Below, in pieces: positions 48,589 to 58,097 of a stretch of 64,000 nucleotides of DNA; the first letter of the stretch is position 1, and each line of letters begins with the position of its first letter. The position numbers and the translations under genes were made by a program. Source of the DNA: JADGHX01 sp963837755 (lineage in GTDB: Bacteria > Pseudomonadota > Gammaproteobacteria > Steroidobacterales > Steroidobacteraceae). The stretch is from NCBI GenBank assembly GCA_963837755.1, contig CAWIOP010000003.1:620001-684000 (forward strand), in the 5' to 3' direction. The notes under the pieces are model-generated. The model was not told the origin of the DNA and ran no database searches. It saw nothing but the letters and a program-made list of their open reading frames with translations.

Positions 48589-50119
48589 TCAGGCGCCGCC
48601 GCCCGCTTTCCGGATCAGCGCCGCGACTTCGTCCGCGTTCTTGTGGTCGCGCCCGCCCGCGTTGCCCTTGATGGCATCCAGAGGTGTCTTGCCCGAGGCA
48701 TCCGCGATGTCGACGCGGGCACCATGCTCCAGCAGATACTGAACGACTTTCGTCCAGCCCCAGTTGATGGCGCCGTAGAGCGCCGTTTGCCCTTGCCGGT
48801 TCGTCATGGTGCTGGGGCGCGCGATGCGGGCCGTGTGGCCACTGGTGTCGGTCACGCGCGCATTCACGTCGGCGCCGGCCTTGAGCAGAATCTCCATCGT
48901 CCCGATGGACTTCGACTGCACGTCGGGCGACGTGTAGTTGCCGCGCTGGTCTCGTATGGAAACGCCCATGCCTGCAGCAACCATGAACGGCGTGACGCCC
49001 ATGACGTTGGGCAGGTCGACGAGCGCGCCGTGGTCGAGCAGCACGCGAATCGCTTCGTTGTCATAGGCCATCGCGGCGCGCAGCAGCGGCGTGGCGCCGG
49101 CAGTCAGCAGGTCGTCGGTGAACCGGCCGCTGTTTCCGCCGCGGCCGGGGCGATGCATATTGAGCTGCGGGTTCGGGTTGACGCCCGCCGCCAGCAGCAG
49201 CTGCATGATGTCGATCGAGGTGGTCTTGTCCGAGCGCGGCGGCGGGCCGCCGAACCGCGCATTGACGGAGCGCACATCCACGGCCACATACAGCGGCGTG
49301 CGGCCCCACCAGTCCCACGTGTGCGGGTTCGCGCCCTGTTCGAGCAGGTGCCGGGCGAGGTCGAACTGGAGGTTGTCGATGGCCGTCATCAGCGGCGTGA
49401 CGCCATCCGGGTTCGGCAGATTGATATCCGCGCTGGCCTTCAACAAAGCGCTTCACGCAGCGCTCGCAACCGGAGCGCGCGGCGTAAATGAGCGGCGTGA
49501 GGCCGCCGGTGGGGCGGTACTGCGCGCGCGGCTCGGACGTGATCTGGTTCGCCAGTCGTTGGCGACGGCGCGTACGTTGACGTCGGCGCCGCGGGCGATG
49601 AGGAACTCCACCAGCTCGGGGTAGTTGCTCGGCCGCCGCCCACATGAGCGCCGTCTGGTCGCGCCACGTTTCCTGCGCGTTGACGTTGGCGCCGGTGGCT
49701 GACCAGCAGCCTGGCAATGGCGACCGAGCCCGCGCGCGCCGCCAGCATCAGCGCCGTCTGGCCGTCGTCGTTCGTGGCTTCCACGTCGGCACGGGCCTTC
49801 GAGCAGCATCTTCACCAGATTCGAGGTTGGCGGGCTTGACGGCTTCACCGAGCGGGCTGGCGCCGAAGTTGTTGCGGACGTCGGCCTTCGCGCCGCGCTC
49901 GAGCAGCGCCCGGGCCAGCTCCTCATCCACCTTGTATACGGCCCAGTGCAGCGGCGTGGTGCCATCGCCCTGCGCGGCGTTCACGTCCGCGCCCGCGCGG
50001 ATCATCTCGAGCGCCGCCTTGCGATCGCCGGCCTCGATGACGTCGGCCAGCGCCGCGTCGGCATGCGCGTTGCCCGCCACCGCCAGCAGCCCGATTGCCG
50101 CGATTGCCCACCGTTTCAT
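48589..50119 (-). pseudogene. Exported ankyrin-repeat protein, broken by several frameshifts
   Basis: The 5' end gives a signal peptide (AIAAIGLLAVAGNAHA) and ankyrin repeats (AGADVNAAQGDGTTPLHWAV, GAKADVRNNFGASPLGEAV). The 3' 285 residues are intact, with repeats such as INLPNPDGVTPLMTAIDN and GQTALYGAINWGWTKVVQYLLEHGARVDIA. Between about 49,440 and 49,830 the same repeat pattern (DDGQTALMLAARAGSVAIARLL, NVNAQETWRDQTALMWAAAEQ) is found only by changing frame about five times. ATG 50119 follows CGGAG. The full product would have about 510 residues. Four family-consistent genes in a row are damaged the same way, so error in the sequence is suspected. Confidence 0.75.
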
Positions 50120-50161
50120 TGCAGCTCCGAAGCTCGTCATGCCGTTGCTCACCGCGCTCGC

Positions 50162-51163
50162 CTACACGATGTCGTGCGACAACGTGTTGTGATGCGCCCA
50201 GAAGCCCTTGTGGGCGTCGTACATGAACTTCCGCGGGTCGGCCCAGGTGCGGCCCAGGCCGTCGAGCGATGCCGGCTTCCAGCATGTCTTTCGTGGTGTC
50301 GCCCTTGCGCACGTGCTCGACCATGCGCTCGAAGATGCGAACCAGCATGTCGTGCTCGGCCTGCAACTCGGCGCGGGCGATCACGGGGCCCGTGCTCGGC
50401 ACGATGCGCGTCTGGTCGTTGCCGAGCTTGAGCAGCAGTTCCAGCGCGTCGACGCGGCCGCCGAGCCAGCCGCCGCCGAACCAATCGAGCACCGGGTCCC
50501 GCTGCGGCGACACGGCGTCGCCGACCGCGAGCACGTTCGAGTCGCGGAAGTACACGTAGATGTCGCCATCGGTGTGCGCTTCGAGCAGGTAGCCGTACTC
50601 GATCTGCTCTGCGCGCCGACGCTGGTCTTGCCGGTGGTATAGAAGGTCTCTGTGGGCACTGCCTGTCTGGCGGCGCGGCTTCTCGTAGCGGTCTTCGGCG
50701 GGCACGTAATAGTCCGTGGCGAGCCGCTGCTGCGTCTTCTCGTGCGCGACGATCTTCGCGCCGGCCTTGCCGAGCACTTCGTTCGACGCCGGTCTGGTCG
50801 AGATGCCAGTGCGTGTTGAAGAGCGTGCGCACGCGGCCGCCGCCGGGCAGCGCGCGCAGCTGTGTCATGAGCGCGCGGCGAGTCGTTCGCGGCCGCGCCG
50901 CTGTCGACGAGCAGCAGCCCGTCGTCCGTCGTCAGCGCGACGCACGTTGCCGCCCGCGCCGGTGATCACGGAGCAGCTTGTCGTTCAGGCGGATGGTGGC
51001 CGGCTTCTCTGTGCTTGCGCCCGGTCTTGAACGCGTCGCCGCCGCACCAGCAAATGGCGCGAGCGACAATCCCACGAGCCCGCCCAGAGCGCCTTTCAGC
51101 ACAGCGCGGCGACTCAGTGCAGACGCCACGCCCAGCCCCGATCTGCGATTCCCCCTCGCGCAT
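50162..51163 (-). pseudogene. Tat-exported MBL-fold metallohydrolase, broken by frameshifts
   Basis: Pieces in three frames assemble into one MBL-fold protein of about 330 residues. It has a Tat-like signal (SALSRRAVLKGALGGLVGL) and the zinc motif NTHWHLDQTG. ALAVGDAVSP-like text follows (NVLAVGDAVSPQRDPVLDWF), then VPSTGPVIARAEL, and the end is FMYDAHKGFWAHHNTL with stop at 50164-50162. The signal and start ATG (51163) are already in different frames. The Trp-His-Leu-Asp variant of the zinc motif fits the quinoprotein-relay-like MBL branch rather than beta-lactamases. It sits between the DUF1552 and ankyrin genes. Confidence 0.72.
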
Positions 51164-51170
51164 ACTTGGC

Positions 51171-52536
51171 TCAGACTCCCGCGATCACGCCGGTGCTGTC
51201 GCCGAAGCTCTTCTGCTCGACGCCCAGCCTTGTTGAGCACCGTGAGATGCAGGTTGGCGAGCGGCGTGCGCTCGGGCAGCTCGATGTGCTGGCCGCCCTT
51301 GAGCGTGCCGTTGCCGCCGCCGACGAGGATGTTCGGCAGCGGATAGTTGTTGTGCCGGTCGCTGTTGCTCATGTTCGAGCCGTACATGAACAGCGAGTGG
51401 TCGAGCAGCGTGCCGTCGCCGTCGGGCGTCGCCGCGAGCTTCGTCGACGAAGGCCGCGAACCGCTCCATGTGCCAGCGTCTGGATCTTCACGAGCTTCTC
51501 GAGCCGCTCCGGGTCGTTCGCGTGGTGCGAGAGCGGGTGGAACGCGTCCGACACGCCGATGTGGTTGTAGGTGCGGTTGGTGCCTTCGGCCACCATGATG
51601 TACGACGCGACGCGCGTGAGTTCGCCTGGTACGCGAGCGCGATCAGGTCGAACATCAGCTTCACCTGCTCGTCGAACGCGTCGCAGCTCGCCGATCGGCG
51701 CCTCGGGCAGCTTGATCGCCGGACAGGTCGCGCGCTCGCGCCATCTCGCACGCGCCGCTCGATCTCGCGCACCGTCTCGAGGTAGCTCGTCGAGCACCAC
51801 GCGATCGCTGGCGCCGAGATCGCCTCTGCAGCGCCGTGCGTGCGGTCGGTGATGCAGGTCGAGCAGGCTCGCGCGTCTGGTGCGCGATCGCGTCGCGCTC
51901 CTCGCGGCGTGTCGCCTTCGCCGAACAGCTGCGCGAACACCTTGCGCGGGTTGAACTCCATCGGCAGCGGCGAGTGCGCGTTGCGGAACGACAGCGTGGT
52001 GCTGTAGTAGCAGCGCCGGCGCCGCCGGCACGCGGCGACCTGCGTGCGTGGTCTCCGACGCCACCTCGAGCGACGGCAGCGTGGTGTCCTGGCCGATCTT
52101 GCTCCGCGATCATCTGGTCGAGCGTCGTCGACATGCTGCGCGCCGGGCGTGCCGTTGTCGGGCCGCACGCCGCTCAGCCACGTGGCCGGCGCGAGCGTGT
52201 GCACGCGAGTCGTCGCTGGCCTTGTTCTCGAGGTTGCCGAACGAGGTGACGTAGCGCTTGTGCTTCTCGAGCGGCTCCAGGATCGGGCTCAGCTTGAAGT
52301 CCGCGCCCGCGCCGCTCGGCGTCCACTGGTCCATCTCCGCGCCGTGCGACGTGTTGCCCATGATCGCGCCGTGCGGGATGTAGAAGAATCCCGCGCGCAG
52401 CTTCGGCGCGGCGGCCGTCTGCGCCAGCGCCGTGGCCGCCGGGATCATCGCGTCGAGCAGCGGCAGGGCCAGCGTGACGCCCGGCGCCCTTGAGCACCGT
52501 CCGGCGGGACAGATGTTTCTTCGTCAGGAAGATCAT
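51171..52536 (-). pseudogene. DUF1552 protein with Tat signal, broken by frameshifts
   Basis: The start FLTKKHLSRRTVLKG is a Tat-type signal. Further on, read in changing frames, are PKLRAGFFYIPHGAIMGNTS, TPSGADFKLSPILEPLE-like text, TLAPATWLSGVRPDNGTPG, YNHIGVSDAFHPLSHH and the C-terminal DRHNNYPLPNILVGGGNGTL followed by FGDSTGVIAGV and stop (51173-51171). These are DUF1552 features. The first break lies at the end of the signal, where one extra G in GCCGGGCGTCACG would restore LKGAGVTLALPLL. Proteins of this family accompany DUF1592-type cytochrome-like proteins; their biochemical role is not known. Confidence 0.75.
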
Positions 52537-52547
52537 GGCCACTCCCT

Positions 52548-55007
52548 GCTCTGCTGACTGCCGCGGTCTTCGTTGTCGACGGCGCCTCGGCTTCGTGCGG
52601 CGGCGCCTGCATGCGGAACGCGTCGCTCGTCACGATGCCCAGACACGAGGGCCGAGAACCGGTAGTCGTCGTTCGCCGCCGCGCGCACGACGGCGCGCAC
52701 CTGCGGCATGTCGTAGTACTCGAGCTCGCGGCCCAGCGCGTACATCATGAGCTTCTCGGTGAGCGCCTGCACGAACTGATCCGGCCGCGCAGCAGCGCCT
52801 CGCGCAGCTGCGACGGGGCCGTCGACCGGCACGCCGTTCGGCAGCACGGTGCTGGCGTCGATCGGCGCTCGCGCGCTCGCGATCCACGTCGCGCCACCGG
52901 CCGATGGCGTCGAAGTTCTCGAGCGCGAGGCCGATCGGATCGATCACGCCGTGGCACTGGTTGCAGCCCGGCGTTCGTGCGATGCCGCTCGAGCCGCGCG
53001 CGCAGCGTCTTCGGCTTCTCGCCCTCGGGCGTGTGACAGATCGGTGTCGACATCCGGCGGCGGCGGCGTCGGCGGCGTGCCCATCAGCTTGTCCAGCACC
53101 CACGCGCCGCGCAGCACCGGCGACGTGCGGTCGCCGTACGACGTGCGCAGCAGCACGGCGCCCTTGCCGAGCAGGCCCCAGCGCGCCGGGTCCGTCGAGC
53201 GTCACGCGCCGGAACTGCGGGCCGAGCACCGACGTGATGCCGTAGTGCCGCGCGAGCCGCTCGTTGAGGAACGTGTGGTCGGCCGTGAGCAGCTCGCGCA
53301 CGTTGTGGTCCTCGAGCAGCACGCTCGCGAGGAACAACTCGATCTCGGTGGCGAAGTCCTGCCGCAGCGCGTCGTTGAAATCGGGGAAGAGCTGCGGGTC
53401 GGGCTCCACCGCGTCGAGCTCGTCGACGTTGAGCCACTTGCAGCGCGAAGTTGCGTCACGAGCGCTCGCCGCGCGCGGGTCGGCGAGCATGCGCGCGCAC
53501 TTGCGCTTCGCAGCGCGTCGGGCTGCCGTCAGCTCGCCCGCCGGCCGCGAGCGTCGAGCAGCTCGTCGTCGGGCCCCTGGCTCCACAGGAAGAACGACAG
53601 CCGCGAGGCGAGCTCGAGATCGCTCGAGTGCATGCGCGGGTGCAGCCCGGCGACTCTGTCGGCGGCAGGATCGCGCGGTACAGAAAGTCGGGGCTGGCGA
53701 GCACGGCCGCGACCACCTGCTCGATGCCAGCGTCGAAGCCGCCGCCTCCTTGCGGCCCGCTTCGTAGAACGGCATGCAGGCAGTCGATGTCGGCCTGATC
53801 CACCGGGCCGGCGAAAGGCGCGCCGCGCGAGGTTCTCGGCGATGCGCCGGCGCAGGCGCGCTCTTCGCTCCGCCGCCGTCGGCTCGCAGACGAAGATCTT
53901 CTGCGCGGCTCGCCGTGTCCGACACGCCAGTGACGTTGAACGGGCCCACCACCTGGATGCCTCCAGCAGCCGCGGCACGCGCAGCCTGCCGAACCGCCGC
54001 CCGCGCCGCCGAACCCACCGGAGTCGCCGACGAATTCGTCCGACTCCGCCGCGGCGCGCTCGATGAACGTGACGACGACGTCGTGCGCGCCTGCCTTCAC
54101 CTGCACCGGAATGTTGGCGAAGCGCTCCATGATCTCCGCGCGGCCGGGGGCGCCGTTGCGATCGACGGTCGCCAGGTCTTCGGGGCCGCCGACGTCTGCG
54201 CGGAACACTTCGCTGCCGTCCACCAGCATCACCAGCGTGTGCCGGGTCTCGACCGCGCGCGGGTAGAGGCCGACGTCGAGATCCAGCGATCGTGAAGCGG
54301 TACTCGCCGTCGGCGGGGAAGTTGTGCTTGAACTTCATGCCGCCGCGCGTGCCGAGCGGCAGGCCGTCGACGTAGGCGTCTTGCTCGCCGCCGGGGGCCG
54401 GGTAGAACGCGCTCGCCGACCTTCGGCGTAGCCTCGCCGACGGCCAGCTTCGCGACGGTGCGCGCGGCGCTGACGTACTGATCGAGGAACGCGGGCGAGA
54501 CGCTCAGCGCCGCGGCGATGTTGTCGAAGCCGTCGACCTCGATCTCGCGCGGCAGCAGGTCCTGCACTTCGACCTCGACGCCGACGAGGCTCGCACGGCA
54601 TTGGCGTATTCCGTGCGGTTCAGGCGCTGCAGCGGCACGTGGCCCGCGCGCGGCTCGTTGGTGGCGGCATCGAGGGTGCCCTCCATCCAGCCCACGAAGC
54701 TGTCGATGCGCTGCTGGTCCGGCTGCTGGTTTCCGGGCGGTGGCATGAGGCGGCCGCGCAGCTTGCGTATGGCGGCTTCCCACACCTCGGCGTCATCGGT
54801 GATGGCATCGGGAGTGAGGGTGTCGAAGGCGACGCCGCCGGCCCAATCCACCGTGTTGTGACATTCGGTGCAGTAGTCCTTGAGCATCGTCCAGTTCTGA
54901 TCGGCCACGTGGGCGTGGTCCGGCTCGACCTTGGCGCCGTTCGCGGCAGCTGCCTGCAGGCTGAGACAGGCTGTGAGTACTGAGCTGACGAGTGCGTAGC
55001 GTTGCAT
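52548..55007 (-). pseudogene. DUF1592/1588/1587 exported haem protein, broken by many frameshifts
   Basis: The 5' 130 residues are intact: a signal peptide, then a haem-c-like site CTECH, RLMPPPGNQQPDQQRID, and the DUF1587 motif LQRLNRTEYANAVR. After that the protein is readable only by repeated frame changes: EVEVQDLLPREIEVDGFDNI, MKFKHNFPADGEYRF, GAHDVVVTFIERAA, FYEAGRKE...FDAGIEQVVAAVLASPDFLYRA, NFDAIGRW and LMMYALGRELEYYDMP. Two breaks can be explained by one lost base each: after NAVR at about 54,600, and in AAGGAGGCGGC at about 53,740 where a G is missing. The intact protein would have about 820 residues and resemble planctomycete-type cytochrome proteins. Confidence 0.75.
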
Positions 55008-55138
55008 GGGGTCGCGCGAATGGCCCAATCCGGTCAGGGTGCAACAAGGGGGTGTTCGGGCGCGACGTTAGTACACAAGCCATTGGCCCAGCTACAACTT
55101 ACGCTTTTCTGGCCGACACTCGGCGGTGCGTCTGAATT

Positions 55139-55162
55139 TGCAGGCATGGCGCCATGCCTGCA
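55139..55162. promoter_or_regulatory. 24-base perfect palindrome upstream of the DUF1592 gene
   Basis: TGCAGGCATGGC (55139-55150) is followed directly by its reverse complement (55151-55162). It lies 132 bases upstream of the DUF1592 start and 130 bases after the serine hydrolase stop. No T-run follows on either strand, so an operator for a dimeric regulator is more likely than a terminator. Confidence 0.45.
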
Positions 55163-55291
55163 TTCCGCGCTCGAAATGCGAAACGAGCGTGAGCTTGAAG
55201 TGGGGTTTGCAAATGCCGGGGCGTCTACCGCCTGCCACTGACGGAAGGCGAGCCCCGGAACCACAATTGCGCCAGCAACGCGGCCGGGTTC

Positions 55292-56584
55292 TCAGTCAAC
55301 AATCGACTGGTACACCAGCGCGCGCAGCTTGCCGAAGTCATCCACGCCCGTCGCGGGGTTCAGCTGTGTGAGATAGACCACCACCAGCTGTTCCTTCGGA
55401 TCGACCCAATAGGTGGAGTGATATGCGCCACCCCAACCGAACTCGCCCACCGAGCCTGGCTCTCCGCGCAGGCCGAGGTCCTTCACCACCGAGAACCCGA
55501 GCCCAAAGCCGCTGCCGGGCTGGTAAGTGGCCTCGCGCAGGTTGTCGGTGGTCATCAGCTCCACCGTTTTGCGCGAAAGCAGCCGATGGCCGTCGAGCTG
55601 CCCGCCGTTCAGCAGCATCTGCAGGAAGCGGCCGTAATCTCCCGCTGTGGAAAGAAACCCGGCGCCGCCGGAAAAGGACATGCGCGGCCCGTCAACGTAA
55701 GCGCCCTGGCCTGACATGGCGCCCGGGTTTGCCGCGCGTTCGAGCCCTTTCGCAGCGTTCGTGCCATAGACCGCCGCAAGCCGGCCGCGCTTGTCCTTTG
55801 GCAGATAGAAGCTCGTGTCCACCATGCCAAGAGGGGCGGTGATGTGGGAGCGCAGGAAGTTGTCTAGCGTCGTGCCACTCGCGCGCTCGACGATGACGCC
55901 CAGGATGTCGATGCTGTAGCCGTAGACCCAACGCTCACCCGGCTGCGCATCGAAGGGCAGGGCGGCCATGCGCGCCACGGTGGCAGCAATCGGCTCGTTC
56001 CGATCCGCGAAATACCAGTTCCGGATGCCCGCCTTCTGCCACAGGTCCGCGGCCGGGCCGTTGCCGTAGCCGACACCCGACGTGTGCGTGAGCAAGTCAC
56101 GCACAGTGATGGGGCGCTTTGCCTTCACCACATCGTAGCCGCCGCCTTCCCTGGGTACGGCGACGGTGGTCTGGGCGAACTCCGGGATGTACTTCGACAC
56201 AGGGTCGGCCAGCAGCAGCTTTCCCTGTTCCACCAGCATCATCGCCCCAACGCTCACGATCGCTTTCGTCTGCGAGGCGATGCGGAACACCGAGTCCGCC
56301 TGCATGGGCGAACGCGCTTCGCGATCTGCCTGGCCGAATGCCTCGAAGAACACGAGCTTGCCCCGCCGCGCGACCAGCGCCACCGAGCCTGCGACCTTGC
56401 CTTCGTCTACATACTTTTGCAGCGTGGGGCGAAGTTGCTGGAGGCGTTCCGCGGACAGACCCACGTCTTGCGGGTTCGCGCGCGGCAGTGGGTCTGCCGT
56501 GGCGGTGGACGCCGTGCAAGCCGCGGCGTAGGCCACCGCAAATAGAAGAGCCGGCCAGGTAATGCGTGCGCGCATGAACCGCAT
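55292..56584 (-). CDS. Exported serine hydrolase of the class C beta-lactamase/esterase family
   Basis: A 430-residue protein with a signal peptide (LLFAVAYAAACTAS). The active-site tetrad S-x-x-K is in RIASQTKAIVS (about residue 104) and the Y-x-S/N motif is in WVYGYSIDILG. HTSGVGYG and GWGGAYHSTYWVDPKEQLVVVYL complete the pattern of EstB-like penicillin-binding-protein esterases. It probably hydrolyses esters or peptides in the periplasm. A second ATG lies three codons in. It precedes the damaged DUF1592 block on the same strand. Confidence 0.9.
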   Translation of the reverse strand: MRFMRARITWPALLFAVAYAAACTASTATADPLPRANPQDVGLSAERLQQLRPTLQKYVDEGKVAGSVALVARRGKLVFFEAFGQADREARSPMQADSVFRIASQTKAIVSVGAMMLVEQGKLLLADPVSKYIPEFAQTTVAVPREGGGYDVVKAKRPITVRDLLTHTSGVGYGNGPAADLWQKAGIRNWYFADRNEPIAATVARMAALPFDAQPGERWVYGYSIDILGVIVERASGTTLDNFLRSHITAPLGMVDTSFYLPKDKRGRLAAVYGTNAAKGLERAANPGAMSGQGAYVDGPRMSFSGGAGFLSTAGDYGRFLQMLLNGGQLDGHRLLSRKTVELMTTDNLREATYQPGSGFGLGFSVVKDLGLRGEPGSVGEFGWGGAYHSTYWVDPKEQLVVVYLTQLNPATGVDDFGKLRALVYQSIVD

Positions 56585-56752
56585 GGAATGCCTCCGCTGA
56601 CGTGTCGTTTGATTCGCGGAAGATGTCGCGACGACCGATGACGTCGCCGCTCCCCCTTTTCCGCATTCTGCCCGTTAAGACCGTGCGCGCGATCGACATC
56701 TTTCAGCGGGACAGATAATTTGCGCCGGGGCCGCCTTGCTGCGGCCCCTGGG

Positions 56753-57097
56753 TCACTTCTCCACGAATGCTTTCAACCGGCCCAGGGCCTGGTCCCACTG
56801 CTGGGAAACCACGTCTGCGTATTCCCTGACCTCGCGGATCGGCGCGGGGTCGAGCTCGAAGAGGCTCTCCCGCCCGGCGCGAACGTTACGGACGATGCGC
56901 GCGCCCGTGAGCACGCGCAGATGCTTGGTGACTGCCTGGCGCGTGAGCTGCGTGCCTTGCGTGAGCTGCGCGATGGAGCAGGGCGGCCCCTCGCTCAGCT
57001 TTGCGATGAGCGCGAGCCGTGTCTCGTCTCCCAACGCCGCGAAAATGGGCGCATGAGCCCGGCGTTCGGCGGCCGCGCTACGGGTTTTGCGCGACAT
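56753..57097 (-). CDS. ArsR-family regulator
   Basis: A 114-residue winged-helix protein. APIFAALGDETRLALIAKLSEGPPCSI and LTRQAVTKHLRVLTGARIVRNVRAGRESL are the ArsR helix-turn-helix and wing. The metal-binding Cys pairs of metal sensors are absent, placing it in the branch paired with SRPBCC (AHSA1) proteins. It overlaps the upstream SRPBCC gene by 20 bases. Twin palindromes at 57533-57590 are likely its binding sites. Confidence 0.9.
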   Translation of the reverse strand: MSRKTRSAAAERRAHAPIFAALGDETRLALIAKLSEGPPCSIAQLTQGTQLTRQAVTKHLRVLTGARIVRNVRAGRESLFELDPAPIREVREYADVVSQQWDQALGRLKAFVEK

Positions 57098-57530
57098 GGC
57101 TTTCGATATTCTTGACCTGCCGGGTCCAGCCGGCATCGTTCATGCGCAGGGCTTCCAGGCGGCGGTGAGCGGGAATGTTGTCGAACCCGGACTCGCTGAT
57201 CACCAGCAACGTGCCGCCGGCGACCGCCTCCAGGCGGAACTCCACGAGCGTGGGGGGCTCTTTCGAATAGTCCGTGTCCGGCTCGACGGCGTACGGATGC
57301 CAGGTGAACGAGAACAGCCGTTCCGGGTGCATCTCCTTCACGGTGGCCTCCCATTTCAGGTGCTCGTAGCCGGGGTACAGGATCTGGCCGCGTGAAACCT
57401 GGCCGGGCGCGAACGGCGCCTCCAGCTTCACGCGAAACCATTCGCCGAATTCGCGGTAGTCCGTGAGGGCGCGCCAGACGCGTGCCAGCGGAGCCTTGAG
57501 CTCGATGCGTTTCTCGATGCGGTTTTGCAT
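57078..57530 (-). CDS. SRPBCC/AHSA1-like protein
   Basis: A 150-residue START-like protein. KRIELKAPLARVWRALTDYREFGEWF and FSFTWHPYAV are the helix-grip fold landmarks, and GGTLLVISESGFDNIPAHRR is the family's second half. These proteins bind hydrophobic ligands or act as cochaperone-like modules and are regularly encoded with an ArsR partner. The ATG 57530 has GGAGG upstream, and that site lies within the first palindrome, so the regulator could block translation start as well as transcription. An in-frame ATG at 57578 would extend through the operator. Confidence 0.88.
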   Translation of the reverse strand: MQNRIEKRIELKAPLARVWRALTDYREFGEWFRVKLEAPFAPGQVSRGQILYPGYEHLKWEATVKEMHPERLFSFTWHPYAVEPDTDYSKEPPTLVEFRLEAVAGGTLLVISESGFDNIPAHRRLEALRMNDAGWTRQVKNIESHVAQNP

Positions 57531-57532
57531 AG

Positions 57533-57548
57533 GCAACCTCCGGGTTGC
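57533..57548. promoter_or_regulatory. ArsR operator copy 1
   Basis: GCAACC-TCCG-GGTTGC is a perfect 6-bp inverted repeat with a four-base spacer. It overlaps the ribosome binding site of the SRPBCC gene. An identical half-site pair occurs 42 bases away (57575-57590). Confidence 0.7.
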
Positions 57549-57574
57549 ATATATTAGCCCCGCAGCCGTTAAAT

Positions 57575-57590
57575 GCAACCAAAAGGTTGC
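57575..57590. promoter_or_regulatory. ArsR operator copy 2
   Basis: GCAACC-AAAA-GGTTGC repeats the half-sites of copy 1 exactly. The centre-to-centre distance is 42 bases, four helical turns, which would place two bound dimers on the same DNA face. The AT-rich segment between (ATATATTAG, 57549-57557) is probably the -10 region. Confidence 0.7.
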
Positions 57591-57719
57591 GTATGCTACG
57601 GCGCGGCCGTTTTGGGGGGGGGCACGATTTTTGGGGCGGACTGTCGAACCTGCCGCTCATCGTTCGTCTTCACTGTGACAGCGGCGATTTGCCCGGCAGC
57701 CCCCTCTGGAGAGCGGAAA

Positions 57720-58097
57720 GTGCGATACGCGTTACTCATCTACGAGACGTCCGAGGCCTTTGCCAGGCGCGAGGAGGGCGCCGACTCCACTTACGTCGGC
57801 GCATGGCGGGCCTACTACAAGGCCGTGGTCGATGCGGGCGTGTACGTGGGCGGCGACCCGCTGCACCCCCCGGAAACGGGAACCACCGTACGGCGCAAGG
57901 ATGGCCGGCGCCTCATCCAGGACGGCCCGTACGCCAACACGAAAGAACAGCTCGCGGGCATCATGATCATGGAGCTTGCGTCGCTCGATTCGGCGCTGGA
58001 CTGGGCCGCGCGCTGCCCGGCGAGCTCCTATGGCGCGGTGGAGGTGCGGCCCATTGCGCCCGAAACAAAAGAGCGCATCACGAATGGCATCGGCTGA
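57720..58097 (+). CDS. YCII/DGPF-domain protein
   Basis: A 125-residue protein of the YCII-related (DGPF) family. The name motif appears as RLIQDGPYANTKEQLAG (about 59-75), and RYALLIYETSEAFARRE opens the fold. GTG 57720 follows GGAGAGCGG. It overlaps the next gene, an ECF sigma factor of the type regularly paired with DGPF proteins (group ECF42). A role as sensor or dehydration-type enzyme is assumed for such proteins, without proof. Confidence 0.87.
   Translation: MRYALLIYETSEAFARREEGADSTYVGAWRAYYKAVVDAGVYVGGDPLHPPETGTTVRRKDGRRLIQDGPYANTKEQLAGIMIMELASLDSALDWAARCPASSYGAVEVRPIAPETKERITNGIG

Noticed and set aside
49440..54700. Many short genes in the frame-disrupted block
   Set aside because: Each short frame holds a fragment of the same larger protein families, in the right order, so they are pieces of four broken genes rather than separate genes.
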